Of a stretch of DNA of 64,000 bases, positions 24,901-37,668 are shown one piece after another (positions within the stretch are counted from its first letter, which is position 1; each line of letters begins with the position of its first letter). The position numbers were made by a program, and so were the translations under genes. A model generated the notes under the pieces. That model was given only the letters and a program-made list of their open reading frames with translations, did not search any database and was not told the origin of the DNA. The DNA is from Sphagnum compactum (Eukaryota > Bryophyta > Sphagnopsida > Sphagnales). The DNA lies in the NCBI GenBank assembly GCA_965153455.1, contig OZ234497.1, forward strand, positions 6,386,001-6,450,000. The letters run 5' to 3'.

Positions 24901-25288
24901 TGCAGCTCAGCTCACAGCAAAGCCTCGCCTTCTAGAGCCAGTGTACCTGGTGGAGATCCAGGCACCAGAGGGGGCACTAGGTGGCATCTACAGTGTGCTG
25001 AATCAGAAGCGGGGCCATGTGTTCGAGGAAATCCAGCGGCCAGGAACTCCATTATACAATATCAAGGCATATCTTCCAGTCATTGAGTCATTTGGTTTTT
25101 CAGGTACTCTGCGTGCTGCGACATCTGGACAGGCTTTCCCACAGTGTGTGTTTGATCACTGGGAGATGCTGAACAGTGATCCACACGATGCAAGCTCACA
25201 GGCAGGGGTTATTGTCAGTGACATTAGGAAACGGAAGGGTCTTAAGGACCAGATCACTCCTCTGTCAGAGTATGAGGACAAGTTGTAA
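21923..25288 (+). CDS. eukaryotic translation elongation factor 2 (eEF2), complete
   Basis: Cytosolic GTPase that translocates the ribosome during elongation. Three coding exons: 21923-21925 (only the ATG, then gtgagt), 22227-22314 and 22848-25288, with introns of 301 and 533 bp. The product is 843 residues, the usual plant length, ending SEYEDKL. Visible motifs: P-loop AHVDHGKS (26-33), switch I RGITIKST (66-73), DSPGH (104-108), NKMD (158-161), and DAIHRGGGQ with the diphthamide histidine at about 700. TDTRADE at 57-63 is the region phosphorylated by eEF2 kinase in animals. No stops or frameshifts; base composition is clearly coding. Context caccATGg is a good plant start. An intron straight after the start codon is, as I recall, also found in other plant eEF2 genes. 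The function is certain; splice sites follow GT-AG and phase. Confidence 0.98.
22309..22445. repeat. duplicated donor-site segment in eEF2 intron 2
   Basis: The segment spanning the exon 2/intron 2 junction (22309-22351) recurs at 22404-22445 with a few mismatches and one indel. The copy retains catggtaggtgcc exactly, so it carries a second potential 5' splice site 95 bp downstream of the real one. Using it would add 95 nt and shift the frame. Confidence 0.9.
22616..22634 (+). repeat. copy of an exon 2 segment inside eEF2 intron 2
   Basis: Nineteen bases starting aacacaacatcagg match the exon 2 stretch 22270-22288 exactly. The coding frame is not preserved around it, so it is not a duplicated exon but a scrap of one. 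Confidence 0.85.
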
Positions 25289-27853
25289 TTGTCCCAGGTT
25301 TTGCTTACAATGGAGCTGCAATGCCTCTCAATTTTGGAATGCAGAGTCATTTACTTAAGTTCTGTAGGTCAGGCTCCTTGCAAATAACCCTTGTCACTAT
25401 CAGCTTTCAGGAATCACCTCATTATGAAGATGCATACCTTGCATGCTTGAATCTAAGAGTTAAAAACCAGCTCTCTGTCTCACAGTGCTGTATTTTTCAG
25501 TTGTGTTTGGCTGACTTCTGCAGTGTGTTTTGTTTATTGTTTGTTTGTGCAATTTTGCCAAAATGGATTTCCAGTTGGGAAGATCTACGCCGCAACTGTA
25601 ATCTTAAAATATACCTTGCATCTTCATTCAGAAATTGTGTGTTGATGCAGTTCAATTCTTTGTGAGCAGTGGTGAATTGATCTAGAGCATTGTACCACAG
25701 CAAACCATCTGTTTGACATCGTGGAGGAGTAGAGGTTAGCAATAATTGATGGTTTAAATCTACACCTTGCTGGTCATTGTAGAGGTGAATCCTGGTGAGG
25801 TTTTGTCCCATGGAAACAATATTGCTGATTCCTCTGTGCTGCCCAATAACTAAACAGAACATTTGATGGACTTGCATTAAATGTAGTGCAAGCCTCCAGT
25901 CTGGATTGCTGATACTCTGAGTATACAGTGTCATGGAGGTAAACTCTTCAAATGGCTGAACATCTGAAGCCATGGATGTGTTTCCACTTGATGCTAGCTG
26001 ATGTTGGCATCTTCTGCCTGCCTCTATCTGATGTTGATGGTGAGTTTTCAAACAGGAATCATTGATGCAACAGGATTGCAAAACAGGATCAACACTTTCT
26101 GCTAAAGTGGGACAAACATGGTCCAGAAGGGAAGAAGATGTGTCCTTACTTTCAAGATTTCATGATCCTATTACTTGACTTAAAAGTTGAAAAGAAAATA
26201 GAGCTGTAGTACTGAAGCATAGATTCATGAGCTTTGATTGAATTGACCTATTTATCCATGAGGTACTTAGAGCTCAATGGTTTCATTGAAGACTGAAACC
26301 TGATGTAGTATGGAAAAGATGAGACAGTTTTTTTCACATTTTCTTAATGTCAGACAAGAACAACTTCCTTTTGCTACACTTAAAATGCAAAAAAGTAGGA
26401 CCTTCGGAATAGCCTTCAGGCTTGAAAGGTAACTTACAGTCCCCTACAACTGACTGTGGGTTTACACAACCATCACTGTAAGGACAGTAGGCACACGCTG
26501 GTGTGGGTTCCAATCTTTAGAACCCCATCAGAGCTGCCATCCCATAGCACTTGCTGCTCCAATGCTGGTTGTTCTATGCACAAGTACTTTCATGATGCAT
26601 GAATTGTACAGTGAGAAGTTGATCATATAGTACAAGAATATTTTCATCAATGTTGTCTTGTGGTTATTTACCTGACTATTTGCAAAACCTCATTGCGCAA
26701 TTCTTGAACAGAAATTCATCAATATTAGTAAGGCTTTCTCTTGCTTATCTCTAGGATGAAGCCCAGAGTTTTATGAGATAGTCTGCTGCTGTACCTTTTT
26801 TCCCTGGTTTCTGCTGTATCCATTGGATGTGCAGGAGATTCAGTTTGTTTGCAATTTCCTCTCTCCTGCGGGAGTATGTAGAAAGAGCAAGCTTCATCCA
26901 TTCAAAGGACACTCATGTTCTTCTGTGCTTCCTCATGCACACAAACAAGGAGAACTTTCAAAGCATGATCTATCATGGACAAAGTGGACTTTGTGAATAA
27001 CCACCCACTTACGATTGTGGAGTCCTTGAAATATTAACCTCTAAAATTCCGAAGTCACAAACCCAAAACTGATTTCAAATGCCAAAAACAAAGGAAAACA
27101 AGAGGTACCAGTTGACAATTCTTGCAGATGGAGGGGATTGCAAGAATCCAAAAGCCATTGACAAACATTGGATCACTGAGGATTGCTACTGTTCAGAAAT
27201 CCAAGATAGAAATCTAAAACAGAACTATGCAGCCTAGTTCTGTTTTAGAGTTGTGTTGATATAGGAATCTATGGACCATTTTCTGGATAATCTGCAACCT
27301 GCTATTCCTGATGGAGAAATAACAGCTCTGTCAGTATACCATGTAGACAATGAGGCATTCAATGGAGCTTGCACCATGCTCTGCCGCCTGCAGAGCACTC
27401 TCCTTGGAGATTATGGAGGATATTGCTTCAGGAGTAAGGAAAAAATGGCACTTGGTTTGTATGCAACAAACAACTGAAATAGTATGTTGGTTTAGTGTGT
27501 TGGAGAGTCCTACAAGAGCACTCTTCTTGAATTGAGAACAGTGTCTCACTTGCAAAGATAATTTCACAGCCTGGGAATTGCTAGAAAATACAACTTTACT
27601 CCATCTTTGTATTTGAACAAAGCTTCATAAGCCATCTGAGATTCTTTCACACCCCCTGTACAAATTTTCCCACTAGCAGGAAACCCAAATTGCACTATTT
27701 TATGACCTGAACATTCAACAAGTACACAACATTCCACTTGCTTGCTTCTTGGAAACCTTCAAATTGTCCTTTCATTTGACATGAACTTCAGACACTATTC
27801 TTGCATGTGACACACAAGCTTGCAACTCCCAAAGTGTTACAGATAGGTGCACT
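25289..27853. other. eEF2 3' flank and spacer before the thiolase pseudogene
   Basis: The first few hundred bases are likely 3' UTR, though no canonical AATAAA was identified. Contains an unexplained 194-codon minus-strand ORF (25497-26081) and the perfect hairpin at 27214-27248. No named domain in any frame. Confidence 0.4.
27214..27248. repeat. perfect 14-bp inverted repeat, 7-nt loop
   Basis: Arms ctaaaacagaacta and tagttctgttttag flank tgcagcc. It lies 600 bp beyond the 3' end of the thiolase pseudogene. Possible foldback scar; no flanking duplication seen. Confidence 0.9.
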
Positions 27854-29262
27854 TCACTTTGCATCCTTGGACAGAAAATTGTTGGCTGCTATTGGTCTTG
27901 CATTGCTCAATGTGTCCACCTGACTTCCGCGTTCAAACACTGCTGCAGCTCCCATACCAGACCCAATACACATGGACACAACACCAAAGTGACAATCCTT
28001 GCCACACCGCTTCATCTCATGCAAAAGAGTGGCTGTGCAACGAGCACCAGTGGCTCCAAGGGGATGACCCAGTGCAATGGCACCTCCATTCACATTGATC
28101 TTCTCCTCATCAAGCTCCAATTTCTTGGCACAGTAAGTGAACTATGATGCAAAGGCTTCATTGATCTCAAAGAGATCTATGTCATTAAGTTCAAGGCCAG
28201 CTGCTTCAACTGCCTTGGGGATGGCCACAGCAGGTCCAATACCCATAACCGCAGGATCCACACCAACTGCAACAAAACTCCTGAAAACACCCAACACAGG
28301 AATGCCCTTTCCCAAAGCAACTCTTCGCTTCATGAGCAGCACAGCTCCCGCACCATCACTGACCTGGGATGAATTGCCTGCTCTGGTGGAGCCACCTTTC
28401 TTGAAAGCCGGCTTGAGTTTGGCCAGCTCTGCGAGCGTGGTTTGTGGCCGAATTCCATCGTCCACAGCGATGGTAACCTATTTCTCCTCTCCAGTCTTGG
28501 GATCTACCAGCTTCGTGTGCACAGGAACGATTTCTTCTTGGAATTTCCCATTCGCTGTAGCCGCAGCGGCACGCTGATGTGAGGTAACCGACGCAGCATC
28601 CTGCTGTTTGCGGCCGACACCATAACGCTCTGCCACGTTCTCTGACGTGATACCCATGGGTAACAAACAGTCCTGCGCTCTCTGGTTGCTCTCCACTTTC
28701 GGATTCACAGTACCGTCCCAAGGGACGGAATGACTCGGCATGGATTCCACCCCAGCACCGATCCCGATGTCATAGAAACCGGCCTTGATCGCCGCCGTTA
28801 CATCAGCCACGGCCTGAAGTCCTGGAGAGCACTGCCTGTTCACGTTTCTCACAGGCACGGTCTCTGGAAAACCTGCAAAGAAAGCAGCATCCGACACTTG
28901 TTGGCTCGCTGTGCACCGGGAGCCAATACACTCCCCACCACAATAACCCCCGACTTCCTCCGCCTTCACTCCTACACTGTCCACCACCGCCCTCAGAACG
29001 GGAGCCAACAAATCATCCGGATATGTGTCCTTGAATCCCCCTCGCTTGGCCTTTGCAAATCGGCGTCCGGTACGCCGCAACAATCACAACATCGTCCAAG
29101 AAATCCGTGGTACGAGCATAAGGTGCGCTATCTCCCAGCCATACAAGGCGAGGAGCAAACCAGCAGATTCGACGATTCGCACAAACCGCCGCCTCTTCGA
29201 CGACTCGGCTTCAGATGCTCCAACAGCACTTGCTGCCGCATCTGCATCTTGTTGTTCTCCAT
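27854..29262 (-). pseudogene. peroxisomal 3-ketoacyl-CoA thiolase (KAT-like), intronless and disrupted
   Basis: The parent enzyme does the last thiolytic step of peroxisomal fatty-acid beta-oxidation. The copy starts at 29262 (MENNKMQM) and keeps a canonical PTS2, RQQVLLEHL. After frame repair it covers the whole family length (about 468 residues) to LSKDAK. The acyl-accepting Cys (NRQCSPGLQ), [11 protein letters not shown] and the CIGSGMG Cys are visible. Damage: +1 in a C/G run at 29134-29136, +1 at 29052-29054, +1 near 28947-28952 compensated by -1 near 28887-28891, and in-frame TAG stops at 28478-28480 and 28142-28144, both at positions where the family has, or could have, CAG Gln. Plant KAT genes are normally intron-rich, so lack of introns suggests a retrocopy; no poly-A remnant or target duplication was found. 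A native intronless gene that died recently is the alternative. Confidence 0.93.
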
Positions 29263-29291
29263 TACCTATCGATACTACAATCTCAAGACAA

Positions 29292-29517
29292 TCAAAAGCT
29301 TCTTCTTCTTCTTCTGCGTTGACTTCTATCCTTTCCTCAAAACAACAGAAACAAACCCAAAAATTGAAGCTGCTTCTTCTTCTTCTTCTTCTTCAGCGTT
29401 TTCTTCTATCCTTTCCCTCAAGAAAACAGAAACAAACCCATCAATCAAAGCTTCTTCTGCTGCTGCTGGGTCGTAGTATTCTATCGTTTCCTCTACACAA
29501 GCAAACAAACCAAGCCT
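29292..29517. repeat. three imperfect tandem units of about 75-80 bp
   Basis: Units at about 29292-29366, 29367-29446 and 29447-29517 each start aagc plus a (TTC)n or (TGC)n run, continue ttctatcctttcc (third: ttctatcgtttcc) and end in acagaaacaaaccc-like sequence. They lie directly upstream of the thiolase pseudogene start, i.e. in its former 5' leader. Confidence 0.85.
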
Positions 29518-29530
29518 AATTGATGATCGC

Positions 29531-29607
29531 AATTAGGGTTTCAAGCTTTGCGTGCACTCGCGAGCAGCGACGGTGGACGGAATTAGGGTTTTCAGCTTTG
29601 CGTGCAC
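29531..29607 (-). promoter_or_regulatory. duplicated telo-box block upstream of the thiolase pseudogene
   Basis: Two copies of aattagggttt(t)c.agctttgcgtgcac, at about 29531-29557 and 29581-29607. On the minus strand each contains AAACCCTAAT, a telo-box pointing toward the pseudogene, about 270-340 bp upstream of its ATG. This resembles a plant promoter, which a simple retrocopy would not bring along. Confidence 0.55.
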
Positions 29608-29767
29608 ACCAACAATCCATTTTCAGTACAGTCAAAAGTCCGGGTCTTCTTGTACGAAGTAATGAATCAATTTTTTTTATTTTTTTATTTTTAATGGCTG
29701 TACCTGATCCTCGCCAGTGGACCTAGTTCAGGAATTTGAAAAAAAAAAAGCCCTGATCAAATAGCAC

Positions 29768-29998
29768 CTTGGCAGTTTTGGCACAAAGTATAATATTTTT
29801 AGAAATGCTGAATTTTTTTTCAAAAATATTCTTGAAGAACAAAATTTTGTGATGAAAAATAAAGAAATCATTTTAAATATTCCAGAATATTCCATTCCTC
29901 AAAATGGAATCTTCAAAATTAATTAATTAACTAATTATTCAGCAGACATGTAACGAAGCCACCGGCCGTAAATTAGGTTATATAAATAAATACTGGTA
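29768..29998 (+). repeat. dispersed repeat B, copy 1
   Basis: About 230 bp similar to the reverse complement of 49303-49530; shared words include ttattcagcagacatgt and tttggcacaaa. Non-coding, AT-rich, several indels between copies. Confidence 0.75.
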
Positions 29999-32900
29999 CA
30001 TTTTATTTTTTCTTTTTGTCATGTCAATTTTAGTCATGTAAGAGCCACTTCAACCATACCCCCTAATTTGACCTCTAGCAATATTTCTCACATTCAACAT
30101 AGTGTGTTCATTGCTTCCTATCCCCCCATGGCCAACATTAAAATAGCCCCTTACAAAGATTGCGGGTGTTAGTGGGGCACCTTGCACCATTCTGCGCATG
30201 CATGCATGCCTATTTACTCTCTACATGATGAAGAGCGCATTGCACTTCTTACAAGGGAAAAACCCATTGATTTTGCATCTCTTGGTCTTTGTAAACATTT
30301 GAATCCATGAACACCTATCTAAAAGACTAGCCATAAAAGACTAGACAAAACTAACAACCTAGTTCTAGTCGGTTTTGCTCAAGATTGCGGTAGTTTGAAA
30401 TTATCTCTCATTCTTTTGTTTTTTGGGTCAACATGAACCCAAACTTGTGGCAAAACCATGTGAGAATCACACAAGGCGTCACATTGACACCAACCCACAA
30501 AGTATGAACGCGGTGTTTAACATCTTACAATCTCCAAACATGACATGAATAATGGGACAATATAAAGTGAGAAACTATTTAAAATGTGAAAACATTTGAG
30601 TCAATCATGAGTGTCAGCCTATTAAGAACAGTCTTTTTGACATTTAGTGCCCTTTTACAAGCATTGGATCCATGCACATTTACCAACATTTATTGGAGAG
30701 GATCCATGCACATTCACCAGCATTATTGGCCCTCTCCCACCGTAAAATAATTGTTCTTTATTCAAAATATATTGTGTTCTTTTATTCAAAGTATATTATT
30801 GTGCACACTCTACCATAAAATAGTTGTTCTTTATTCGAAGTATGTTGTGCAAACTAGTTTAGTGTCAACATTAGAGCTTACTTTAAGTCACAAGTTACGA
30901 TTATAATCCTATAAGTCACAAATTACAAATTATAAGATGTCCCAAGAAGGAATTGGACCTTTGCGTGAACAAGACAACTAGAAATCAAATCTTTAACCAT
31001 CAGAACAAAACTTCAAGGTATGATAAGTTATGTCCTCAAATAGATTATAAATAAATTAAACTTTAAGTTAGGACAAATTATGTCTTTAAATATGATTTAA
31101 CTTTAAAATTATGTAATTTATTAATGAAGTTACTATGACACATCGTATTTCAATTCATTATTTTGCAGAGTTTTTTTTAAAACTTCTTTAGCTTCAAAAT
31201 GAAAAAAAGTAAATTAATCTAGTATTTTTATTTCCGAGCATTCCCCTCTAATGTCTTTAAGTAAAATTACGTAATTTTGTAATACCTTGATTATATTTAT
31301 TTTACATGTGAAATATATAATTATAAAGTTATTCTACAATTTTACATGTTTTTGTGTCCATAATTTCATCTAATTTATATAATTAAAGTCTAACATAATA
31401 GTTATATGATTTTGGTTGCAAGATTTTGAATGTTATATTCAAAAAATATGTTAAAAACTAAATATGTGAAGGAAAGAACAAGAGGTGAAATGGTGTTAAT
31501 GGAAGTGCAAATAATTTGGTGGTACTTGTTTTAAGACAATATAGTGTTAATTGTGTTTATATCTATGTTCTAAAAAGTAGTTTTAAGGCATCATGATTTA
31601 CAGTTTGCAGAATGGAAAAATATATATTAATTTCACTATGAAAATTATGTTTACAACAATTAAACTGCCTTGCAACTAAAGCTCCAAAACAATTAATATG
31701 CAACTACATTATAAATATCTCATGAAAATATGGGGAATTAATAAATAAAATGTCATATTAAAAAATCAAGGAGTTATAGTGAAGTTGTCAGTTAATTGTA
31801 ACATGGATATTTATACAATAAAATGTACACATTGTAATTTGGTCAATCATATTTAACTTTGTTGGCAAGTTTAACTTTAGTAATGTTTAACAACCATTAG
31901 AAAAAATCAAGTTGTTTGTAACCAGTCATTATGCATCTAGTTATCATTTGCAATTACAAAATTGATATCATATAATTTTTGGGCCATATGATTATGTGTG
32001 CAACTAGCATGCAAAATGGACATGTGTTATAAAAATAATGGCTTAAACTAATGCATACCTAAATTAATATACCCATTTACTTTTACACACCTCATTTGAT
32101 GTGGGCATATTTTTTAATTTCAATTTTGACTATTATATGTCATGTTTTTTCACTCAACATGTAAATTTTGTATGCGTAACAAAGACAATGTCATTGTTTC
32201 AAAAGTCCATCATGAATCCATTTTTTTCTTAAAATTTGTCCATAATTTTTAATATGATTCTCTCAGAGTCTATTGGAACATGGATAATTAAAAAATTGAC
32301 AATATTAATGTGAAATGACTTTATATTTAAAGTTCATCTATAATAAAAAAAATTAATGATTATGACAATCCAAACTCTCCACCTATTTGTGCTTCCACTC
32401 ATATGTCTTCATTTTTCATCTCATGCATAAATTTTTGTCATCTCTAAAGTCCTTTCAATTGGGTGAAATTTTCAAACAATGAATGAAGTCATTGAAATAG
32501 ACAACATGGTTACTTTTCCTAGTTTGAAGCGAAGACAAAATTCTTGCAAACATGAAAACAACCTCATGGAAAAAGAAAAGCTCCACAAAGATAAAACTTT
32601 AAAAGCAAAGAAACTCTTATGTGTACATTCAAAATGCATGAGAAGAAGCAAAGTAAATTTGTGGCTTACAAAATGCAAAGAACTTTCATGCACACCTTTC
32701 ATCAAAATGTAGAAATATGTGTTAAAAACAAATAGAATTGAGTTTTGTCCTATGGTTCAATTCTGAAAATTGAAACTTGCAAGGACAAATCAAATCAAGG
32801 ACACTACCACATGCACAATCTCCATTAAGATTCTTGATTTTAGTTGAAAAAGGAGTTGTATGCTGTTTTTTTCCATTTTTATAAAACCCAATTTAAAAAT

Positions 32901-33751
32901 TATCACTTTCACACATTATTTGCACAGAATTGGCCAATTTGGCACATTGTTAAAATGTTTTTATGGATATCATTAAACATGACTATCACATGTTTTAATG
33001 AAATAATGCACACACTTGTTATGATGGTAAAAGGCCATGTACATGTGTCTTACATTTCACCTTTTTTTCTCATGTCAAATCAAATAATTTTGTTCCAAAT
33101 TTTATGTAGGCCTCTATATATCTATTTTTTTCACTAGAAATGTTGAAGATGAATTTCACATTGTAAGGATAGTTGGTCTAGGTTTAGAAACACTTTAAAC
33201 ATTATGTTAAAAGAAATGTTGTAGTTTAAGAACATTTCTAGTTCGTCCATATCCAAAATGCACAACACAATTGAAACAAACACCAAACCTTTTTAAACTC
33301 ACAACATAATGGGCACGCATGAAGGTTTAGAAAAGCCAATGAAACATTGAGCACAACTTAACTTTTCATGTAGACTTGTTCAAGTTCTAAACAACGAAAA
33401 ACTTCAATCACTTCTGCCACGAGACCTTTTATTAAATCCGGGTTGCAATTTTTTGTTGCCAAATCCAAAAGATGCATTCATAAATTCATACGCTTTAACA
33501 ATAAACCTAATACCAAAAAGTTCATATTGCATGTTGACCCATAATGTTGAACCCCAATATCACATAAATTTTACAAAATTTTAAACCCAACTAGTCAATA
33601 ACCTTAATACATCATTTTCTACTATAATTGGCAACCAAGTTTCCAAATATTTTTCGTCACTTTGATAACCTATTGGTAGGGTCCTCTATACCCAAATGTA
33701 TACCCGAATTCACACCCGACATTTTCCTAACACCAAAACAACACTACACTA
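29999..33751. other. AT-rich spacer with a local tandem duplication
   Basis: At 30664-30850 two words are each present twice: ggatccatgcacatt followed by aaccag-like sequence, and accataaaatagttgttc-like sequence followed by tttattc. The rest is AT-rich with no recognisable gene; ORFs up to 97 codons (32844-33137) have no domain. Confidence 0.45.
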
Positions 33752-33888
33752 TGGTAAAATCCCAAAATTCATTTAAATTACTTTTAAATATTACAAAATC
33801 CCTAACTATATTAAATTAAGGTGTTTGAATTCAAATCCAACATTTTTGGATTTAATAGTGGACCCACTAAAAACCACCTTGCCAAAAT
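33752..33888 (+). repeat. dispersed repeat A, copy 2
   Basis: Second copy of the repeat at 4144-4282, same orientation; see there for shared words. About 30 kb separates the copies. Confidence 0.7.
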
Positions 33889-36356
33889 CATAGGAATGTT
33901 GGACCCAATTTAAGAAGTAAAATTTCATCTATTTATACATTGGTTTATTTGATTGGACTAGGTGGGCTATATTTTCCCCACTTATGCATGCATTCATGAA
34001 AAATAATGAATATCCAAAAACCTATAATATGCATTAACATTTTGATTCCTAAACAATTTTTGACTCCTTTTTTAAAGTATCCTTACACTTACACATTAGA
34101 TTTTTTTTCTTGTTTATTTAATACATGCACAAGGGAATGATTCAAACTAGTCATTAGAATTTAACAAAATGTGAAAATAGTTTTCTTTTGTGTTCTTGAC
34201 ATCAATGACCTTTAGGACTTCACAATCTTAATTTCAAAATTTTCATAATTAAATGAAAACTAATTCAACCAATTATCTATAAAATGTATTTTAATTGTTG
34301 TATTTTGTTATTTTTATAACAGTTTCATTACTCTATGAAATTCATATGAAAAATACATGTTAAAGGATTTCAAATTAATTTTTTTTTGGGCAAATCAAGT
34401 GGTTTCAAGAATATCTATCTAACTTGTGGAAATAAAAATTTGGAAAATATGTCCCAAAAAATGAAAGGATTAAAAAATTCTTCATCAACAAAAATTTCTC
34501 TAATGTTCCTAACATCAATGATGGTCAGCGGTAAAACAATCCCATAATTGGAGAATGCAAATAAAATATGTATTTCCATATTTTTCCTATAAAATTTTGC
34601 AAATAAACATCTTTTAACTTATATATAAACCATTTTAATTTTAATTTGATATGAGGGTTTTTAAAGATCAAAATTTTGAAATGGACAACCAATAAGTTAT
34701 AACAATTTAAAAACCTTATCAACCATCACATATTTTGTTCCCATGCATAGGTCCTAGACAAATGAAATGTTCAAAGTAATTAACAAGGAGTATGGTCTTC
34801 ATTCACCAAGGCATGACAACATTATTTTGACTATAGATGATTTAGAATCACATCCATCATGGGGATGGAGCAACCCTCATGAACCCTAGCTATAATGTTG
34901 AACTTGGGTGGGACCCATGTATAACCCTAATCTAATCCCAAGTCCTATTACTAGCGTCAAATATAACCAAACGTTGAAATTTTGAGAAGGATGGATAATT
35001 AGGATGGGCATGCTTGGTGCTTTTTGAATTCATGCATATCATGTTTCACAACACATGTCGTGTTTAGGGATCATGTTTAATCATTAGTCTTTGACATATT
35101 AATGACTTGTGCCACAAGATGTCATTACATGTTTTAACAAATTCATTAGGAATTTGCCACCATAAAAAAATTTAACACTTTATATCACCCATTAATAAAA
35201 TCCACATCACATTGTAAATATTGCAAAATTTCACATGTTTATTTCAAAATGTGCAAAACTACGAAACGGTAAGCAAAACAATCCAAATAAGCCTTACAAT
35301 TTCTTAAATATCATGACCATTTAGTCTTTTTACATTTTTACATTTTTTCATATTTCATAGTTTATTTTGCAAAGTATTAATGAAATAAAAAGTGAAGAAC
35401 AAACCCAATTAAAATTAACAAAAAATAATTTCTTGATGGATGAATCCAAAATAAAATGGCCAGGTTTAAGTGTAACCAAATGCTGAATATTTTATATTTT
35501 AAGAAATAATTTAAGTTGATGTTGAAAATTTTGAATTTACTTATATAAAAATATTCATAATAAATCATGAAAATATGTGAATAAATTTGAAATCAATCTA
35601 ATGAATACAAAATATCCATAAGCACTTTTTAAAATTGTAACTAAAGTTTTTAAATGGGAAAAAGACTTGCAAAAGGTCTTGAGAATATTTTAAAATGAAA
35701 TACTTTTAATTAAAAAAATCAACCTTAACATAATAATATAAAAATTTAAAATTTAAAAATCTGATTTTTTTATATTATAGAATATTTCAAATTAAGCAAT
35801 AATTTTTATATAATCAAGTGGGTGAGTGCCAATTATTTTACCATGGACTTACCCTTATGAAATGCTTTACCCAATGCACTTGAAAGCCAAATAATAAAAT
35901 ATTATAGGGTGATTCATATTAATTGGTTATGAGGACCCCAAAATTTAATTTAATTTTTTATTATTTTATTATTTTATTATTTAAAAAATTCATGTGATGG
36001 TCCTCTGTGATCATTTTTTACTTGGGCTATGCCAAGGGTTGAAAATATGCGTGTATATCAACATGGGGCTAGTGGGGCCAAGTATGTCAACTACCTTTTA
36101 GCCAACTTCATGTCATGTTACATTAATATTTGGTTTGATGCAATGTTGGTGTACAAGCTTGCATGCATTGCAAAATATATTTAGATCTTATATTTTGCCC
36201 ATTTCTAAGAGTTACAAAAGTGACCCAAATTTAAGTTGATATGTGTTCTTAGTGAACTTATAGATAGAATTATAATCAATAAAGCTATAAATTTATAAAT
36301 TAGTGGAATTAGTGAATTAAGCTATAAATAATTATGATTTTTAGTGATTATAGTGA

Positions 36357-36421
36357 AAATTATAAAAATTTGTTTCACTGATTATCAATCTGATCATTAG
36401 TGAAACAAATTTTGTAATTAT
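36357..36421. repeat. inverted repeat, about 23-bp arms
   Basis: The core arms aaatttgtttcact (36366-36379) and agtgaaacaaattt (36399-36412) are perfect; pairing continues outward with one mismatch (aattata/tgtaatt). Loop of 19 nt. Likely a small foldback element. Confidence 0.8.
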
Positions 36422-37641
36422 TGATTAAAATTATTGAAGAACTGAAATCAGGCTAAACTAGAACCAATATAACCACAAGCATGTGCATATTTTGAAGATA
36501 GACATCTCAGTTAACAATTAATGTAATTTTATATATTCTAAACTAGGGATGTGGTGGTCACGTAAACATTTCGGCAATTTCATTTCCAAATAGCCATAAA
36601 TTATAATGTGTCAAATGAATTTCAGCTAAAAAATCCCTTAATGCTTTCTATTATGTTGATTTTGCAACATTTGAATACATTCTTGTTAACATTTCCCAGC
36701 TTTTTTTTCCTTCATAGTTTTGCCATTTCAATCTCTAAGGGATGGAACCACAAATTTGCTTCGATGTTTTTGGAAAATGTTTTCTACTACACAAAATAAA
36801 CAAGTGGTCGGTCACATAATGGCTTTGTCCTTTAAATGACATCCGTAAGAACGATAAATATTCAACATACTAAATTGGAAACATGTTGTGGTTAGCATGG
36901 TGAATGAAGTCCGAGTGGATCCTTGAGTGATGCCTGAAATGGTTCTGTAGTGGACTCCACATGACCTTAGAATGTAGCGATACCAAACATTTGTTTGGCC
37001 GTACATCGCAATGTTTCTACCATAGAGGGCAGAGCCAACAAGCAACCTTTGGGGTCTCTAGTCTCTACCCGTGTCTTACTACATCCAAGTTCCATCCTAG
37101 AATGTAATTTAACGACTATACTTTTTCATCCAAAGTGTTGTGTAAAAGGACATTTTACTGCTGCCCGTGGAGATGCAAAGTAGAATCCCCTCACAACTCC
37201 CATTCTGAAACCAACCAAACTCCATTATGCTACTTTATATACTCTATAATGAATCTAAACACAATATCCTTAAGGGCCTTGGTAGGCCAATAAGACCAAC
37301 AAAATAATAAAATGTGAAAAAAATTACCAGAACTTTTCCAGTGTATTTGGAGGTAGCCCATTACACAGCACAATCTTTCATCCCCAAAGAGGCAAAAGAC
37401 GAAATGCTCACAAGAATTTCACTTTCAAAAAGCCCATCTCTTTTGTTTAATTATTTTCTTTTTTTTCCCCTCGATAGAAAGAGTTTGAAACATGAAAATT
37501 CAAGTAAGGCCCAAAAAAAAAATCCAATACATTACAATACTTTTAAAAACTTGAAGTTTTTGCAAAACTCTCAAAACTAAAAAACAACAACAGGTGGGTG
37601 TAGTTGGAAGGAAAGGATGAAACATTGTTAATGCTGGTGGG

Positions 37642-37668
37642 AGGATGGTAGCTAGTAGCTACCATCCT
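37642..37668. repeat. 27-bp perfect palindrome
   Basis: Arms aggatggtagcta and tagctaccatcct around a single central G. No spacer, so it would extrude as a cruciform rather than a looped hairpin. Confidence 0.95.

Noticed and set aside
28730-29519. 248- and 164-codon plus-strand ORFs over the thiolase copy
   Set aside because: Antisense to thiolase sequence whose family is clear; the remainder comes from the tandem leader repeat.
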